NCBI RefSeq assembly: GCF_000981805.1
Contig: NZ_CP011132.1
Coordinates: 930,001 to 994,000 of the forward strand
Source of the DNA: Citrobacter amalonaticus Y19
GTDB lineage: Bacteria > Pseudomonadota > Gammaproteobacteria > Enterobacterales > Enterobacteriaceae
Direction: 5' to 3'
DNA: 64,000 bases
Shown here piece after piece: positions 36,519-45,945 of the stretch (its first letter is position 1; every line of letters begins with the position of its first letter). Below the pieces are notes generated by a model, which saw only the letters and a program-made list of their open reading frames with translations, ran no database searches and had not been told where the DNA came from. A program made the position numbers and the translations under genes.

Positions 36519-38279
36519 TTATTTTGACCAAAACGAAGATTTTGCACGCTGCAACTTCTCATAGGCCTTCAGCAACGACTGGTGTGACGCGAAAGCATGC
36601 AGATCGCTGTCAACCGGCTGCAGACCATAAAAGGCCGCTTCGCCGCTCAATGCTGCGCTGGCGGCTTCCACGGCATTTGCGCCATACATGCGGATAAACG
36701 CGTTCAGATATTGCAGTGGTTCACGCTCTTCTTCCTGCGACAGAAGCAGCAGCGTTTGCAGGCAACGGTAATAATTCGCCCGTTCAGCGCTAAAGATTGA
36801 CGCATTAAATTCCATCGTCCATTCGGTCCAGATCAGAGCCTGTTCCAGATCGCCGCCTGCCAGCGCCAGCATCGCTTTCAGCTCGCCAATGCGCAGAGTG
36901 TACCAGCCGTTATCCTGACCGGTTGCCAGACCTAACAGTTCACGAACGCGGGTGAAATCATCAAACCCTTCTTCGTCTAACTGATCAATCAGATTGAGGT
37001 AGTCTTCTTTATCCCAGGCGCTGTCCGGCAATGCGAGGAGGGTTTCACGCAGATGGCTACCCATGCTGTTATTGGCGAGCCACAAATCTTCAGCAGGATA
37101 AATATCAGACATCCCCGGCACGATGATCCGGCAGGCGTAGACGCCAAGATGCTCGTAATCGGCGATGTACACTTCTTTATCTTCCGCACTGAAGATAGCC
37201 ATCAGGGTAGTGAACTCTTCTTCGGTCGTACCGGAGAAGCTCCAGTCAACGAACGGGTAGTCGGCATCTTGTTTGAACAGATCCCAGGAGATCAGACCGC
37301 TGGAATCAATGAAGTGCGTTTCCAGGTTGGTATGCTCAGCCACTTCTTCATCGTCGAAGGTCGGCGGCGTGAAGACATCGAGATCTTTCAGGCCGCGGCC
37401 CTGCAACAGCTCCGTCACCGTACGTTCCAGCGCAACGCCAAAGTCAGGGTGCGCGCCGAAGGAGGCAAAGCAGGTGCCGTTAGCCGGATTGAACAGGACG
37501 ACGCAGATAACCGGATACTGACCACCCAGAGAACCGTCGTAGGCAAAGATCGGGAAACCTTCAGCTTCCAGCGTCGCAATAGATTCCACCACCGCCGGGT
37601 AGCGTGCCAGTACGTCGGCCGGGATTTCCGGCAGGCTGATACTTTCGGCAATAATGCGATTCTTCACGTAACGTTCAAAGACTTCAGAAAGCCCTTGCAC
37701 GCGCGCTTCATTACGGGTGTTACCGGCAGACATCCCGTTCGAGACGTACAGGTTGCCGATAATGTTCATCGGAATATAGACGGTCTGGTTATCAGACTGG
37801 CGGGTGAACGGCAGTCCGCAGATGCCACGCTCTTCGTTGCCAGACTGCAGGTCGATCAACATGCTGCCTGTCAGTTCGTTCTCGGGATCGTAGAAAGCAC
37901 GCAGGCGCGCATCCAGCAGACCTTCCGGCACGTCGTCATTTTCGGTCAGCGGGAACCATTTCTCGTTCGGATAATGCACGAACGGACCATTGGCGATGGT
38001 TTCACCCAGCCAGAAATCAGCAAAGAAATAGTTGGTCGACAGACGCTCAAAATATTCGCCCAACGCCGACGCCAGCGCGGCTTTTTTTGTCGCCCCTTTG
38101 CCGTTGGTAAAGCACAGCGCACACTCTTTATCGCGAATGTGTACAGACCAGACGTTCGGCACCGGATTCAGCCACGAGGCCTCTTCAATATGAAAACCGA
38201 GGTCGAGGAGTTTCTGCTGGAAGCGAGCGATGGAGTCTTCCAGAGCGGCGTCTTTGCCGGGGATAAATGTTTGCGTCAT
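36519..38279 (-). CDS. ycaO: YcaO protein (ATP-dependent cyclodehydratase family)
   Basis: YcaO is the founder of a family of ATP-dependent enzymes that activate peptide backbones; the E. coli protein is implicated with RimO in beta-methylthiolation of ribosomal protein S12. The 586 residues from the ATG at 38279 match E. coli. ATP-binding segments include SAGNTRNEARVQGLSEVFERYVK and the GKGATKKAALASALGEYFERL region; a TPR-like C-terminal part (about 450-586) is characteristic of this branch. No peptide precursor gene lies next to it, so it is not a bacteriocin cluster. Confidence 0.97.
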   Translation of the reverse strand: MTQTFIPGKDAALEDSIARFQQKLLDLGFHIEEASWLNPVPNVWSVHIRDKECALCFTNGKGATKKAALASALGEYFERLSTNYFFADFWLGETIANGPFVHYPNEKWFPLTENDDVPEGLLDARLRAFYDPENELTGSMLIDLQSGNEERGICGLPFTRQSDNQTVYIPMNIIGNLYVSNGMSAGNTRNEARVQGLSEVFERYVKNRIIAESISLPEIPADVLARYPAVVESIATLEAEGFPIFAYDGSLGGQYPVICVVLFNPANGTCFASFGAHPDFGVALERTVTELLQGRGLKDLDVFTPPTFDDEEVAEHTNLETHFIDSSGLISWDLFKQDADYPFVDWSFSGTTEEEFTTLMAIFSAEDKEVYIADYEHLGVYACRIIVPGMSDIYPAEDLWLANNSMGSHLRETLLALPDSAWDKEDYLNLIDQLDEEGFDDFTRVRELLGLATGQDNGWYTLRIGELKAMLALAGGDLEQALIWTEWTMEFNASIFSAERANYYRCLQTLLLLSQEEEREPLQYLNAFIRMYGANAVEAASAALSGEAAFYGLQPVDSDLHAFASHQSLLKAYEKLQRAKSSFWSK

Positions 38280-38414
38280 GAAAATCACTTTTGTCGTACG
38301 GAAAGCGCGCAATGATACGGGTTTTATGCGACAGGCGCTATCGCTGCCACGGACGCGGCGCAAATAAAAGTTTTGGCTATGCTTTTATCCAGTACCCGCG
38401 TTAAGGGCATAAAA

Positions 38415-39107
38415 ATGAAAGCATTTGATTTACAACGAATGGCGCTCGATAAAGTGCCACTGGAGTTCCTCTGGGAAGTCGCGCTGCGCAGTCTCTACAC
38501 CTTTATTCTGGTGTTCCTGTTTCTCAAGCTGACGGGCAGGCGCGGCGTAAGACAGATGTCGTTATTCGAAGTGCTGATCATTCTGACGCTGGGGTCGGCG
38601 GCAGGAGATGTGGCTTTTTATGACGATGTGCCCCTGCTGCCGGTGCTGGTGGTCTTTATTACGCTGGCGGTGCTGTACCGGCTGGTGATGTGGCTGATGG
38701 CGCGTAGCGAAACGCTGGAGGATCTGCTGGAAGGCAAACCCGTCGTTATCATCGAAGACGGCGAGTTAGCCTGGTCGAGGCTGGGCAACGCCAACATGAC
38801 CGAATTTGAGTTCTTTATGGAACTGCGACTGAACGGTGTTGAGCAACTGGGGCAGGTCAGACTGGCGATCCTCGAAACGAACGGGCAAATCAGCGTCTAT
38901 TTCTTTGCCGACGAAAAGGTGAAGCCAGGGCTCAGCATTCTGCCTGAATATTGTACACAGCGTTTCAGGGTTATGCCGGACGCAGGGGATTACGCCTGCG
39001 TACGTTGCAGTGAAGTTGTCAGCATGAGTGCCGGGGATAGCCAATTTTGTCCACGGTGCAAAAATCCAGAATGGTCGAAGGCCAGCCGGGCAAAACGGGT
39101 CGTCTGA
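38415..39107 (+). CDS. ycaP: YcaP DUF421 (YetF-like) membrane protein
   Basis: The 230-residue product belongs to the DUF421/YetF family, inner-membrane proteins of unknown function. Three hydrophobic segments (about 20-42, 48-65, 70-92) are followed by the conserved soluble domain (KPVVIIEDGELAW, MTEFEFFMELRLNGV). The last 35 residues hold two Cys pairs (CVRC and CPRC), a zinc-ribbon-like ending also seen in E. coli YcaP. The start at 38415 follows E. coli; an ATG at 38373 is less likely. Confidence 0.92.
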   Translation: MKAFDLQRMALDKVPLEFLWEVALRSLYTFILVFLFLKLTGRRGVRQMSLFEVLIILTLGSAAGDVAFYDDVPLLPVLVVFITLAVLYRLVMWLMARSETLEDLLEGKPVVIIEDGELAWSRLGNANMTEFEFFMELRLNGVEQLGQVRLAILETNGQISVYFFADEKVKPGLSILPEYCTQRFRVMPDAGDYACVRCSEVVSMSAGDSQFCPRCKNPEWSKASRAKRVV

Positions 39108-39310
39108 CAGCAAAAATATCGGTCTTTCATCGTCAATCCCGAAGATTCTGTTGTGTGAGCGACCACTCATTTTTACGCTGCTCGGTTTTAGCCATTGCGG
39201 CGCGTGTCACTGAATGATAAAACCGATATCCACAGGAATAACTTATACCCGATGTCTGTTCATGTACGAAAAGAGGTTGGGTTAATAACAACACAACGTG
39301 GTGAGGGGAA

Positions 39311-40399
39311 ATGGCTCAGGTCTTCAATTTTAGTTCAGGTCCGGCAATGTTACCGGCAGACGTGCTCAAACTGGCTCAACAGGATCTTTGTGACTGGAAC
39401 GGTCTTGGTACGTCCGTCATGGAAGTGAGTCACCGCGGAAAAGAATTTATCCAGGTCGCGCAAGAAGCGGAGCAGGATTTTCGCGATCTGTTGAATATCC
39501 CCTCTAACTACAAAGTGCTGTTTTGTCACGGCGGCGGTCGCGGTCAGTTTTCCGCTATTCCGCTGAACATTCTGGGCGACAAAACTACGGCTGACTACGT
39601 TGATGCCGGTTACTGGGCTGCCAGCGCCGTCAAAGAAGCGAAAAAATACTGCACGCCGAATGTGATTGATGCCAAAGTCTCTGTCGATGGCCTGCGCGGC
39701 GTGAAGCCGATGAGCGAGTGGCAGCTTTCTGCTGACGCGGCTTATCTGCATTATTGCCCTAATGAAACCATCGACGGCATCGCGATTAACGAAACGCCCA
39801 ATTTTGGTTCTGATGTGGTGGTGACCGCCGATTTCTCCTCAACCATTCTTTCCGGGCCGCTGGATGTTTCCCGCTACGGCATTATCTACGCGGGCGCGCA
39901 GAAAAACATTGGTCCGGCGGGTCTGACGCTCGTCATCGTACGCGAAGATTTACTGGGTAAAGCGAATGTGGCCTGCCCGTCGATCCTCGATTACGCGGTC
40001 CTGAACGACAATGACTCCATGTTCAATACGCCGCCGACCTTCGCCTGGTACCTTTCTGGCCTGGTGTTCAAATGGCTGAAAGCCAATGGCGGCGTGGCCG
40101 CGATGGATAAAATCAATCAGCAAAAAGCCGAACTGTTGTATGGCGTGATTGATAACAGCGACTTCTATCGTAACGATGTGGCGAAAGCGAACCGTTCACG
40201 TATGAACGTGCCGTTCCAGTTGGCTGACAGCGCGCTGGATAAAATCTTCCTGGAAGAATCGTTTGCCGCAGGTCTGCATGCACTGAAAGGCCATCGCGTC
40301 GTCGGCGGTATGCGCGCGTCTATCTATAACGCGATGCCGCTGGAAGGGGTAAAAGCGCTTGCCGATTTCATGACTGATTTCGAGCGTCGCCGCGGCTAA
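39311..40399 (+). CDS. serC: Phosphoserine aminotransferase
   Basis: SerC makes 3-phosphoserine in serine synthesis and also serves pyridoxal phosphate synthesis. It has 362 residues, as in E. coli. The PLP lysine is in AGAQKNIGPAG (about K198), and the N-terminal FNFSSGPAMLP motif binds phosphate. GAGGGGAA precedes the start. aroA follows 72 bases after the stop, with an attenuating terminator in between, the known mixed-function serC-aroA operon. Confidence 0.99.
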   Translation: MAQVFNFSSGPAMLPADVLKLAQQDLCDWNGLGTSVMEVSHRGKEFIQVAQEAEQDFRDLLNIPSNYKVLFCHGGGRGQFSAIPLNILGDKTTADYVDAGYWAASAVKEAKKYCTPNVIDAKVSVDGLRGVKPMSEWQLSADAAYLHYCPNETIDGIAINETPNFGSDVVVTADFSSTILSGPLDVSRYGIIYAGAQKNIGPAGLTLVIVREDLLGKANVACPSILDYAVLNDNDSMFNTPPTFAWYLSGLVFKWLKANGGVAAMDKINQQKAELLYGVIDNSDFYRNDVAKANRSRMNVPFQLADSALDKIFLEESFAAGLHALKGHRVVGGMRASIYNAMPLEGVKALADFMTDFERRRG

Positions 40400-40417
40400 T
40401 CTGTTGTCTCTTTTCAT

Positions 40418-40445
40418 CCCCACAGCCTTGTCTGTGGGGTTTTTA
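40418..40445 (+). terminator. serC-aroA intercistronic terminator
   Basis: An 8-bp perfect stem (CCCCACAG with CTGTGGGG) and T-run lie between serC and aroA. In E. coli this partially terminates the operon so that aroA is made at a lower level. Confidence 0.85.
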
Positions 40446-40471
40446 TTTCTGTCTTTTGAGAGTTGAGTTTC

Positions 40472-41755
40472 ATGGAATCCCTGACGTTACAACCCATCGC
40501 ACGGGTCGATGGCACGATTAATCTGCCAGGCTCGAAGAGTGTATCTAACCGCGCGTTGTTACTGGCGGCGTTAGCACATGGCACCACCGTACTGACCAAC
40601 CTGTTAGACAGCGATGATGTTCGCCATATGCTCAATGCCCTGAGTGCGTTGGGGATTAATTACACCCTTTCTGCCGATCGTACCCGCTGCGAAATTACTG
40701 GTAACGCCGGCCCTCTGCATGCCGATGGCGCGTTAGAACTGTTTCTGGGCAATGCCGGAACGGCGATGCGACCGCTGGCCGCCGCGCTGTGCCTTGGCGC
40801 AAACGACATTGTACTGACCGGCGAACCGCGCATGAAAGAGCGTCCGATTGGTCATCTGGTGGATGCACTGCGTCAGGGCGGGGCGAACATCGAATATCTG
40901 GAACAGGAAAATTATCCGCCGCTTCGACTGCGTGGCGGGTTTAGCGGTGGACAGGTCGAGGTTGACGGTAGCGTCTCCAGCCAGTTCCTCACCGCGCTGC
41001 TGATGACCGCGCCTCTGGCGCCGCAGGATACGGTGATTGGCATTAAAGGTGAGCTGGTGTCGAAACCGTATATTGATATCACGTTGAACCTGATGAAAAC
41101 CTTTGGCGTTGAGATAGAGAACCAGAGCTATCAGCGCTTTGTGGTCAAAGGCGGTCAGCAGTATCAGTCTCCGGGCCACTATCTGGTTGAAGGTGATGCT
41201 TCATCGGCCTCCTATTTCCTTGCGGCAGGCGCGATTAAAGGCGGAACGGTGAAAGTAACCGGGATTGGCCGCAACAGCATGCAGGGCGATATCCGCTTTG
41301 CCGATGTGCTGGAGAAAATGGGCGCGACGGTGACGTGGGGTGACGACTTTATCGCCTGTACTCGCGGAGAGCTCAACGCTATCGACATGGACATGAACCA
41401 CATTCCGGATGCGGCGATGACCATTGCCACCGCGGCGCTGTTTGCCAAAGGCACGACGACGCTTCGCAACATCTATAACTGGCGTGTCAAAGAGACTGAC
41501 CGTCTGTTTGCGATGGCGACCGAACTGCGCAAGGTTGGTGCGGAAGTGGAAGAGGGGCAGGATTTTATTCGCATCACGCCGCCGGCGCAGCTGAAGTTTG
41601 CCGAAATTGGCACCTATAACGATCATCGTATGGCGATGTGTTTCTCGCTGGTGGCGCTATCTGACACACCGGTCACGATCCTTGACCCGAAATGTACGGC
41701 CAAAACCTTCCCTGACTACTTCGGACAACTGGCGCGGCTCAGTACGCTTGCGTAA
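40472..41755 (+). CDS. aroA: EPSP synthase
   Basis: AroA joins shikimate-3-phosphate and phosphoenolpyruvate in aromatic amino-acid synthesis. It has 427 residues from the ATG at 40472, as in E. coli; an upstream ATG at 40463 adds three residues and is less likely. Lys22 (LPGSKSVSNRA) and the LFLGNAGTAMRPL loop are those of class I enzymes. The C-terminal NDHRMAMCFSL motif is intact. It is the second gene of serC-aroA. Confidence 0.99.
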   Translation: MESLTLQPIARVDGTINLPGSKSVSNRALLLAALAHGTTVLTNLLDSDDVRHMLNALSALGINYTLSADRTRCEITGNAGPLHADGALELFLGNAGTAMRPLAAALCLGANDIVLTGEPRMKERPIGHLVDALRQGGANIEYLEQENYPPLRLRGGFSGGQVEVDGSVSSQFLTALLMTAPLAPQDTVIGIKGELVSKPYIDITLNLMKTFGVEIENQSYQRFVVKGGQQYQSPGHYLVEGDASSASYFLAAGAIKGGTVKVTGIGRNSMQGDIRFADVLEKMGATVTWGDDFIACTRGELNAIDMDMNHIPDAAMTIATAALFAKGTTTLRNIYNWRVKETDRLFAMATELRKVGAEVEEGQDFIRITPPAQLKFAEIGTYNDHRMAMCFSLVALSDTPVTILDPKCTAKTFPDYFGQLARLSTLA

Positions 41756-41774
41756 TCATGAATGATGAGCGATG

Positions 41775-41803
41775 AACGCCGACCTTGAGTCGGCGTTTTT
41801 TTC
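41775..41803 (+). terminator. aroA terminator
   Basis: A 9-bp stem (AACGCCGAC with GTCGGCGTT) is followed by seven T. Confidence 0.92.
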
Positions 41804-41899
41804 CGGACTTTTTGGCCGCCAGTGGTAATGCTAGTCTTTCTGTGATCTCGTAACTTATTGTTATCTGTATTAATTATATATAATCAATGGATGATTCAC

Positions 41900-42667
41900 A
41901 TGAAGAATGCAAAATTACTGCTGGCACTGGCCGTATCCGCCACGCTGCTGAGCGGTTGTCAGAATACGCACGGCATTGATACCAATTTGGCCGTCAGTTC
42001 CGGGCTATCCGCATACAAAGCGGCAACACTGACGGACGCTGATGCCAAAGCGATCGCGAATCAGGGATGTCAGGAACTGGATAGCCAAAATCAAATGGCC
42101 AGTTCATCCAGCAAATACAGTAAGCGCTTAGCTAAAATCGCTAAAGCGCTGGGTAATAACATCGACGGCACACCGGTTAACTATAAGGTTTATATGACCA
42201 GTGATGTTAACGCATGGGCGATGGCAAACGGCTGCGTACGTGTCTATAGCGGCCTGATGGATATGATGAACGACAACGAAGTGGAAGGCGTTCTGGGTCA
42301 TGAACTGGGACACGTCGCGCTGGGGCACTCGCTGGCAGAAATGAAAGCCTCTTATGCCGTCGTTGCCGCACGCGACGCTATTTCCGCCACCAGCGGTGTA
42401 GCGGCTCAGCTTTCCCAATCTCAGCTTGGTGATATCGCAGAAGGGGCTATCAATGCCAAATACTCGCGTGATAAAGAGTCTGAAGCGGATGATTTCTCCT
42501 ACGATCTGTTGAAAAAACGGGGTATCAGCACCCAGGGCTTAGTCGGCAGCTTCGATAAGCTGGCAGCCATGGATGCCAGCCATGCCAAATCGATGTTCGA
42601 CTCTCACCCGCCATCAGCTGAACGTGCTCAGCATATCCGCGAACGCATCACTTCTGACAAAAAGTAA
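41900..42667 (+). CDS. ycaL: YcaL M48-family metalloprotease lipoprotein
   Basis: YcaL is a periplasmic zinc metalloprotease lipoprotein; in E. coli it takes part in quality control of the outer-membrane protein LptD during assembly. The 255-residue product has a lipoprotein signal with lipobox LLSGC (Cys20) followed by Gln, which favours outer-membrane sorting. The zinc motif HELGH is at 133-137 and the third ligand lies in ESEADDFS. The start at 41900 gives the standard signal peptide; an upstream frame from 41858 does not. Confidence 0.96.
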   Translation: MKNAKLLLALAVSATLLSGCQNTHGIDTNLAVSSGLSAYKAATLTDADAKAIANQGCQELDSQNQMASSSSKYSKRLAKIAKALGNNIDGTPVNYKVYMTSDVNAWAMANGCVRVYSGLMDMMNDNEVEGVLGHELGHVALGHSLAEMKASYAVVAARDAISATSGVAAQLSQSQLGDIAEGAINAKYSRDKESEADDFSYDLLKKRGISTQGLVGSFDKLAAMDASHAKSMFDSHPPSAERAQHIRERITSDKK

Positions 42668-42765
42668 AACATTGTCATCTTTCGGGCTGGTTTCTTTCCA
42701 GCCCGCTATAATTGCGCAATTATTCTTCATCTGATTACAGACAAAACTGGTTTTTACACACAACG

Positions 42766-42795
42766 TTAACGATTGTGGGCGTTGACGCGTATAAT
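42766..42795 (+). promoter_or_regulatory. cmk promoter
   Basis: TTAACG (42766-42771) and TATAAT (42790-42795) are 18 bases apart, followed by a GC-rich discriminator (GCGCGGCG). The start would be near 42802, and ATG is at 42840. Confidence 0.6.
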
Positions 42796-42839
42796 GCGCG
42801 GCGTTTACGTTAACAGTACGCCTGTTTAAGGAGATAAAG

Positions 42840-43523
42840 ATGACGGCAATTGCCCCGGTAATTACCATTGACGGCCCAAGCGGTGCAGGAAAAGGCACCT
42901 TGTGCAAAGCGATGGCGGAAGCATTGCAGTGGCATCTGTTGGATTCGGGTGCAATCTATCGCGTACTGGCGCTGGCGGCATTACATCATCATGTTGATGT
43001 CGCCTCAGAAGACGCGCTGGTTCCGTTGGCCACTCATCTCGATGTGCGCTTTGTCTCAACGAACGGAAGTCTGGAAGTAATCCTGGAAGGGGAAGACGTC
43101 AGCGGTGAAATCCGTACGCAGGATGTCGCCAGCGCCGCCTCTCAGGTTGCCGCGTTTCCTCGCGTGCGTGAAGCGCTGCTGCGTCGCCAGCGGGCTTTCC
43201 GCGAAGCGCCGGGATTGATCGCCGATGGACGCGATATGGGGACGGTGGTTTTCCCGGATGCGCCGGTTAAAATTTTCCTTGACGCCTCCTCGGAAGAACG
43301 TGCGCATCGCCGTATGCTACAGTTGCAGGAGAAAGGCTTTAGTGTTAACTTTGAACGCCTTTTGGCCGAGATCAAAGAACGTGACGATCGCGACCGGAAC
43401 CGTGCTGTAGCGCCGCTGGTACCCGCTGCTGATGCTTTAGTTTTAGATTCCACACGATTAAGCATTGAGCAAGTGATTGAAAAAGCGCTACAATACGCGC
43501 GCCAAAAACTGGCACTCGCTTAA
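42840..43523 (+). CDS. cmk: Cytidylate kinase
   Basis: Cmk phosphorylates CMP and dCMP with ATP, recycling nucleotides from RNA turnover. It has 227 residues, as in E. coli. The P-loop is GPSGAGKGT at about 12-20, and the CMP-binding and lid regions (ADGRDMGTVVFPDA, KERDDRDRNRAVAPLVPA) are present. AAGGAG precedes the start. Its 3' end carries a promoter for rpsA, so the two genes are partly co-transcribed. Confidence 0.98.
   Translation: MTAIAPVITIDGPSGAGKGTLCKAMAEALQWHLLDSGAIYRVLALAALHHHVDVASEDALVPLATHLDVRFVSTNGSLEVILEGEDVSGEIRTQDVASAASQVAAFPRVREALLRRQRAFREAPGLIADGRDMGTVVFPDAPVKIFLDASSEERAHRRMLQLQEKGFSVNFERLLAEIKERDDRDRNRAVAPLVPAADALVLDSTRLSIEQVIEKALQYARQKLALA
43465..43494 (+). promoter_or_regulatory. 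rpsA promoter inside cmk
   Basis: TTGAGC (43465-43470) and TACAAT (43489-43494) are 18 bases apart, with a GC-rich discriminator typical of ribosomal-protein promoters. The leader from about 43501 to 43635 corresponds to the S1 autoregulated translation-initiation region known in E. coli, in which the normal ribosome site is weak: only GAAGA lies near the rpsA ATG. Confidence 0.55.
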
Positions 43524-43635
43524 GAGCGACCGAATTTGCAGTACCCCCGTTGCAATGGAATGACAGCGGGTATGTTAAACAACCCCATCCGACATGGTGT
43601 CAGGTGGACGTTAAATCTAACTTCGAAGATTAAAC

Positions 43636-45309
43636 ATGACTGAATCTTTTGCTCAACTATTTGAAGAATCCTTAAAAACAATCGAAACCCGTCCGGGTTC
43701 CATCGTTCGTGGCGTTGTTGTTGCTATCGACAAAGACGTCGTTCTGGTTGATGCGGGCCTGAAATCTGAATCTGCAATCCCTGCAGAGCAGTTCAAAAAC
43801 GCAGCCGGCGAACTGGAAATCCAGGTCGGTGACGAAGTTGACGTTGCGCTGGACGCAGTAGAAGACGGCTTCGGCGAAACCCTGCTGTCCCGTGAGAAAG
43901 CTAAGCGTCACGAAGCTTGGATCACGCTGGAAAAAGCATACGAAGACGCTGAAACTGTTGTTGGTGTTATCAACGGCAAAGTTAAGGGCGGCTTCACTGT
44001 TGAGCTGAACGGTATTCGTGCGTTCCTGCCAGGTTCACTGGTAGACGTTCGTCCAGTGCGCGATACGCTGCACCTGGAAGGCAAAGAGCTTGAATTCAAA
44101 GTTATCAAGCTGGATCAGAAACGCAACAACGTTGTTGTTTCTCGTCGTGCCGTGATCGAATCCGAAAACAGCGCAGAGCGCGATCAACTGCTGGAAAACC
44201 TGCAGGAAGGCATGGAAGTTAAAGGTATCGTTAAGAACCTCACTGACTACGGTGCATTCGTTGATCTGGGTGGCGTTGACGGCCTGCTGCACATCACCGA
44301 TATGGCATGGAAACGCGTTAAGCATCCGAGCGAAATCGTAAACGTTGGCGACGAAATCACTGTTAAAGTGCTGAAGTTCGACCGCGAACGTACCCGTGTA
44401 TCCCTGGGCCTGAAACAGCTGGGCGAAGATCCGTGGGTTGCTATTGCTAAGCGTTATCCGGAAGGTACCAAACTGACTGGTCGCGTGACCAACCTGACCG
44501 ACTACGGCTGCTTCGTTGAAATCGAAGAAGGCGTTGAAGGCCTGGTTCACGTTTCCGAAATGGACTGGACCAACAAAAACATCCACCCGTCCAAAGTTGT
44601 TAACGTTGGCGACGTAGTGGAAGTGATGGTTCTGGATATCGACGAAGAACGTCGTCGTATCTCCCTGGGCCTGAAGCAGTGCAAATCTAACCCATGGCAG
44701 CAGTTCGCGGAAACCCACAACAAGGGTGACCGTGTTGAAGGTAAAATCAAGTCTATCACTGACTTCGGTATCTTCATCGGCCTGGACGGCGGCATCGATG
44801 GCTTGGTTCACCTGTCTGACATCTCCTGGAACGTTGCAGGCGAAGAAGCAGTTCGTGAATACAAGAAAGGCGACGAAATCGCAGCAGTTGTTCTGCAGGT
44901 TGACGCAGAGCGTGAGCGTATCTCTCTGGGCGTTAAACAGCTGGCAGAAGATCCGTTCAACAACTGGGTTGCACTGAACAAGAAAGGCGCAATCGTAAAC
45001 GGTAAAGTGACTGCAGTTGACGCGAAAGGCGCAACCGTAGAACTGGCTGACGGCGTTGAAGGTTACCTGCGCGCTTCTGAAGCTTCCCGTGACCGCGTTG
45101 AAGATGCTACCCTGGTTCTGAGCGTGGGTGACGACGTTGAAGCTAAATTCACCGGCGTTGACCGTAAGAACCGTGCAATCAGCCTGTCTGTTCGTGCTAA
45201 AGACGAAGCTGATGAGAAAGATGCCATCGCAACTGTTAACAAACAGGAAGATGCAAACTTCTCTAACAACGCAATGGCTGAAGCTTTCAAAGCAGCTAAA
45301 GGCGAGTAA
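43636..45309 (+). CDS. rpsA: 30S ribosomal protein S1
   Basis: S1 binds mRNA at the ribosome and is needed to initiate most mRNAs. The 557-residue protein has six S1 OB-fold repeats, visible as recurring G-x-V-x-x-x-TDYGAFVDL and SLGLKQL blocks; the first two bind the ribosome and the rest RNA. Codon use is highly optimised. It lies between cmk and ihfB as in E. coli, and two hairpins follow before ihfB. Confidence 0.99.
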   Translation: MTESFAQLFEESLKTIETRPGSIVRGVVVAIDKDVVLVDAGLKSESAIPAEQFKNAAGELEIQVGDEVDVALDAVEDGFGETLLSREKAKRHEAWITLEKAYEDAETVVGVINGKVKGGFTVELNGIRAFLPGSLVDVRPVRDTLHLEGKELEFKVIKLDQKRNNVVVSRRAVIESENSAERDQLLENLQEGMEVKGIVKNLTDYGAFVDLGGVDGLLHITDMAWKRVKHPSEIVNVGDEITVKVLKFDRERTRVSLGLKQLGEDPWVAIAKRYPEGTKLTGRVTNLTDYGCFVEIEEGVEGLVHVSEMDWTNKNIHPSKVVNVGDVVEVMVLDIDEERRRISLGLKQCKSNPWQQFAETHNKGDRVEGKIKSITDFGIFIGLDGGIDGLVHLSDISWNVAGEEAVREYKKGDEIAAVVLQVDAERERISLGVKQLAEDPFNNWVALNKKGAIVNGKVTAVDAKGATVELADGVEGYLRASEASRDRVEDATLVLSVGDDVEAKFTGVDRKNRAISLSVRAKDEADEKDAIATVNKQEDANFSNNAMAEAFKAAKGE

Positions 45310-45318
45310 TTCTTTGAT

Positions 45319-45343
45319 ACTTCGGGATGTTTCGTCCCGAAGT
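45319..45343 (+). terminator. Hairpin after rpsA
   Basis: A 9-bp stem (ACTTCGGGA with TCCCGAAGT) lies just past rpsA. No clear T-run follows, so it may be a terminator or a 3' stabilising structure. Confidence 0.6.
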
Positions 45344-45393
45344 CAGATGAGAATACTTGACAGATTATAGAATTCGTTCTGTAATCAATGACA

Positions 45394-45415
45394 AAGGGCG
45401 GCTACGGCCGCCCTT
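45394..45415 (+). terminator. Second hairpin before ihfB
   Basis: An 8-bp stem (AAGGGCGG with CCGCCCTT) lies 42 bases upstream of ihfB. Its tail is not T-rich on the plus strand, so it may modulate rather than end transcription. Confidence 0.45.
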
Positions 45416-45456
45416 AATCAATGCCACACCAGCAGCTTATTGGAACCGGAGGAATC

Positions 45457-45741
45457 ATGACCAAGTCAGAATTGATTGAAAGACTTGCCACTCAGCAATC
45501 TCATATTCCCGCGAAAGCGGTTGAAGATGCAGTAAAAGAGATGCTGGAGCATATGGCCTCGACTCTTGCACAGGGCGAGCGTATTGAAATCCGCGGTTTC
45601 GGCAGCTTTTCTTTGCACTACCGTGCTCCACGTACCGGGCGTAACCCGAAAACTGGCGATAAAGTGGATCTGGAAGGAAAATATGTTCCACACTTCAAGC
45701 CGGGTAAAGAACTGCGCGATCGCGCCAATATTTACGGTTAA
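45457..45741 (+). CDS. ihfB: Integration host factor beta subunit
   Basis: IhfB pairs with IhfA to form the sequence-specific DNA-bending protein IHF, a nucleoid and regulatory factor. It has 94 residues from the ATG at 45457 (CGGAGGAATC upstream), as in E. coli. The DNA-binding arm motif GFGSFSLHYRAPRTGRNPKTG is intact, including the Pro that intercalates. A clear terminator follows. Confidence 0.99.
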   Translation: MTKSELIERLATQQSHIPAKAVEDAVKEMLEHMASTLAQGERIEIRGFGSFSLHYRAPRTGRNPKTGDKVDLEGKYVPHFKPGKELRDRANIYG

Positions 45742-45765
45742 GTTTTTCGCAAAACATAGCCTAAG

Positions 45766-45791
45766 AAAAGCACCTTTACGGTGCTTTTTTC
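45766..45791 (+). terminator. ihfB terminator
   Basis: A 9-bp stem (AAAAGCACC with GGTGCTTTT) with a five-base loop is followed by a T-run. Confidence 0.92.
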
Positions 45792-45945
45792 TTGCCTGCT
45801 GCCTCGTCCTGGAATACCGCTCGCATTTCACGTTGCACATTGCCGGGCGGCGATGAAAATCGCGGAATCATGGCCGTAAATCCCTCATTCTCCCCCTGAC
45901 AACCGCTGTTCAGATCTGCACACTTTCGCCAACACGGAGGTGTCT

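Noticed and set aside
36519..38279. ycaO as part of a thiazole/oxazole-modified microcin cluster
   Set aside because: No precursor peptide, dehydrogenase or exporter is adjacent; length and context are those of the housekeeping enteric ycaO.
37053..38315. 420-codon plus-strand open frame opposite ycaO
   Set aside because: Shadow of ycaO; no independent start signal.
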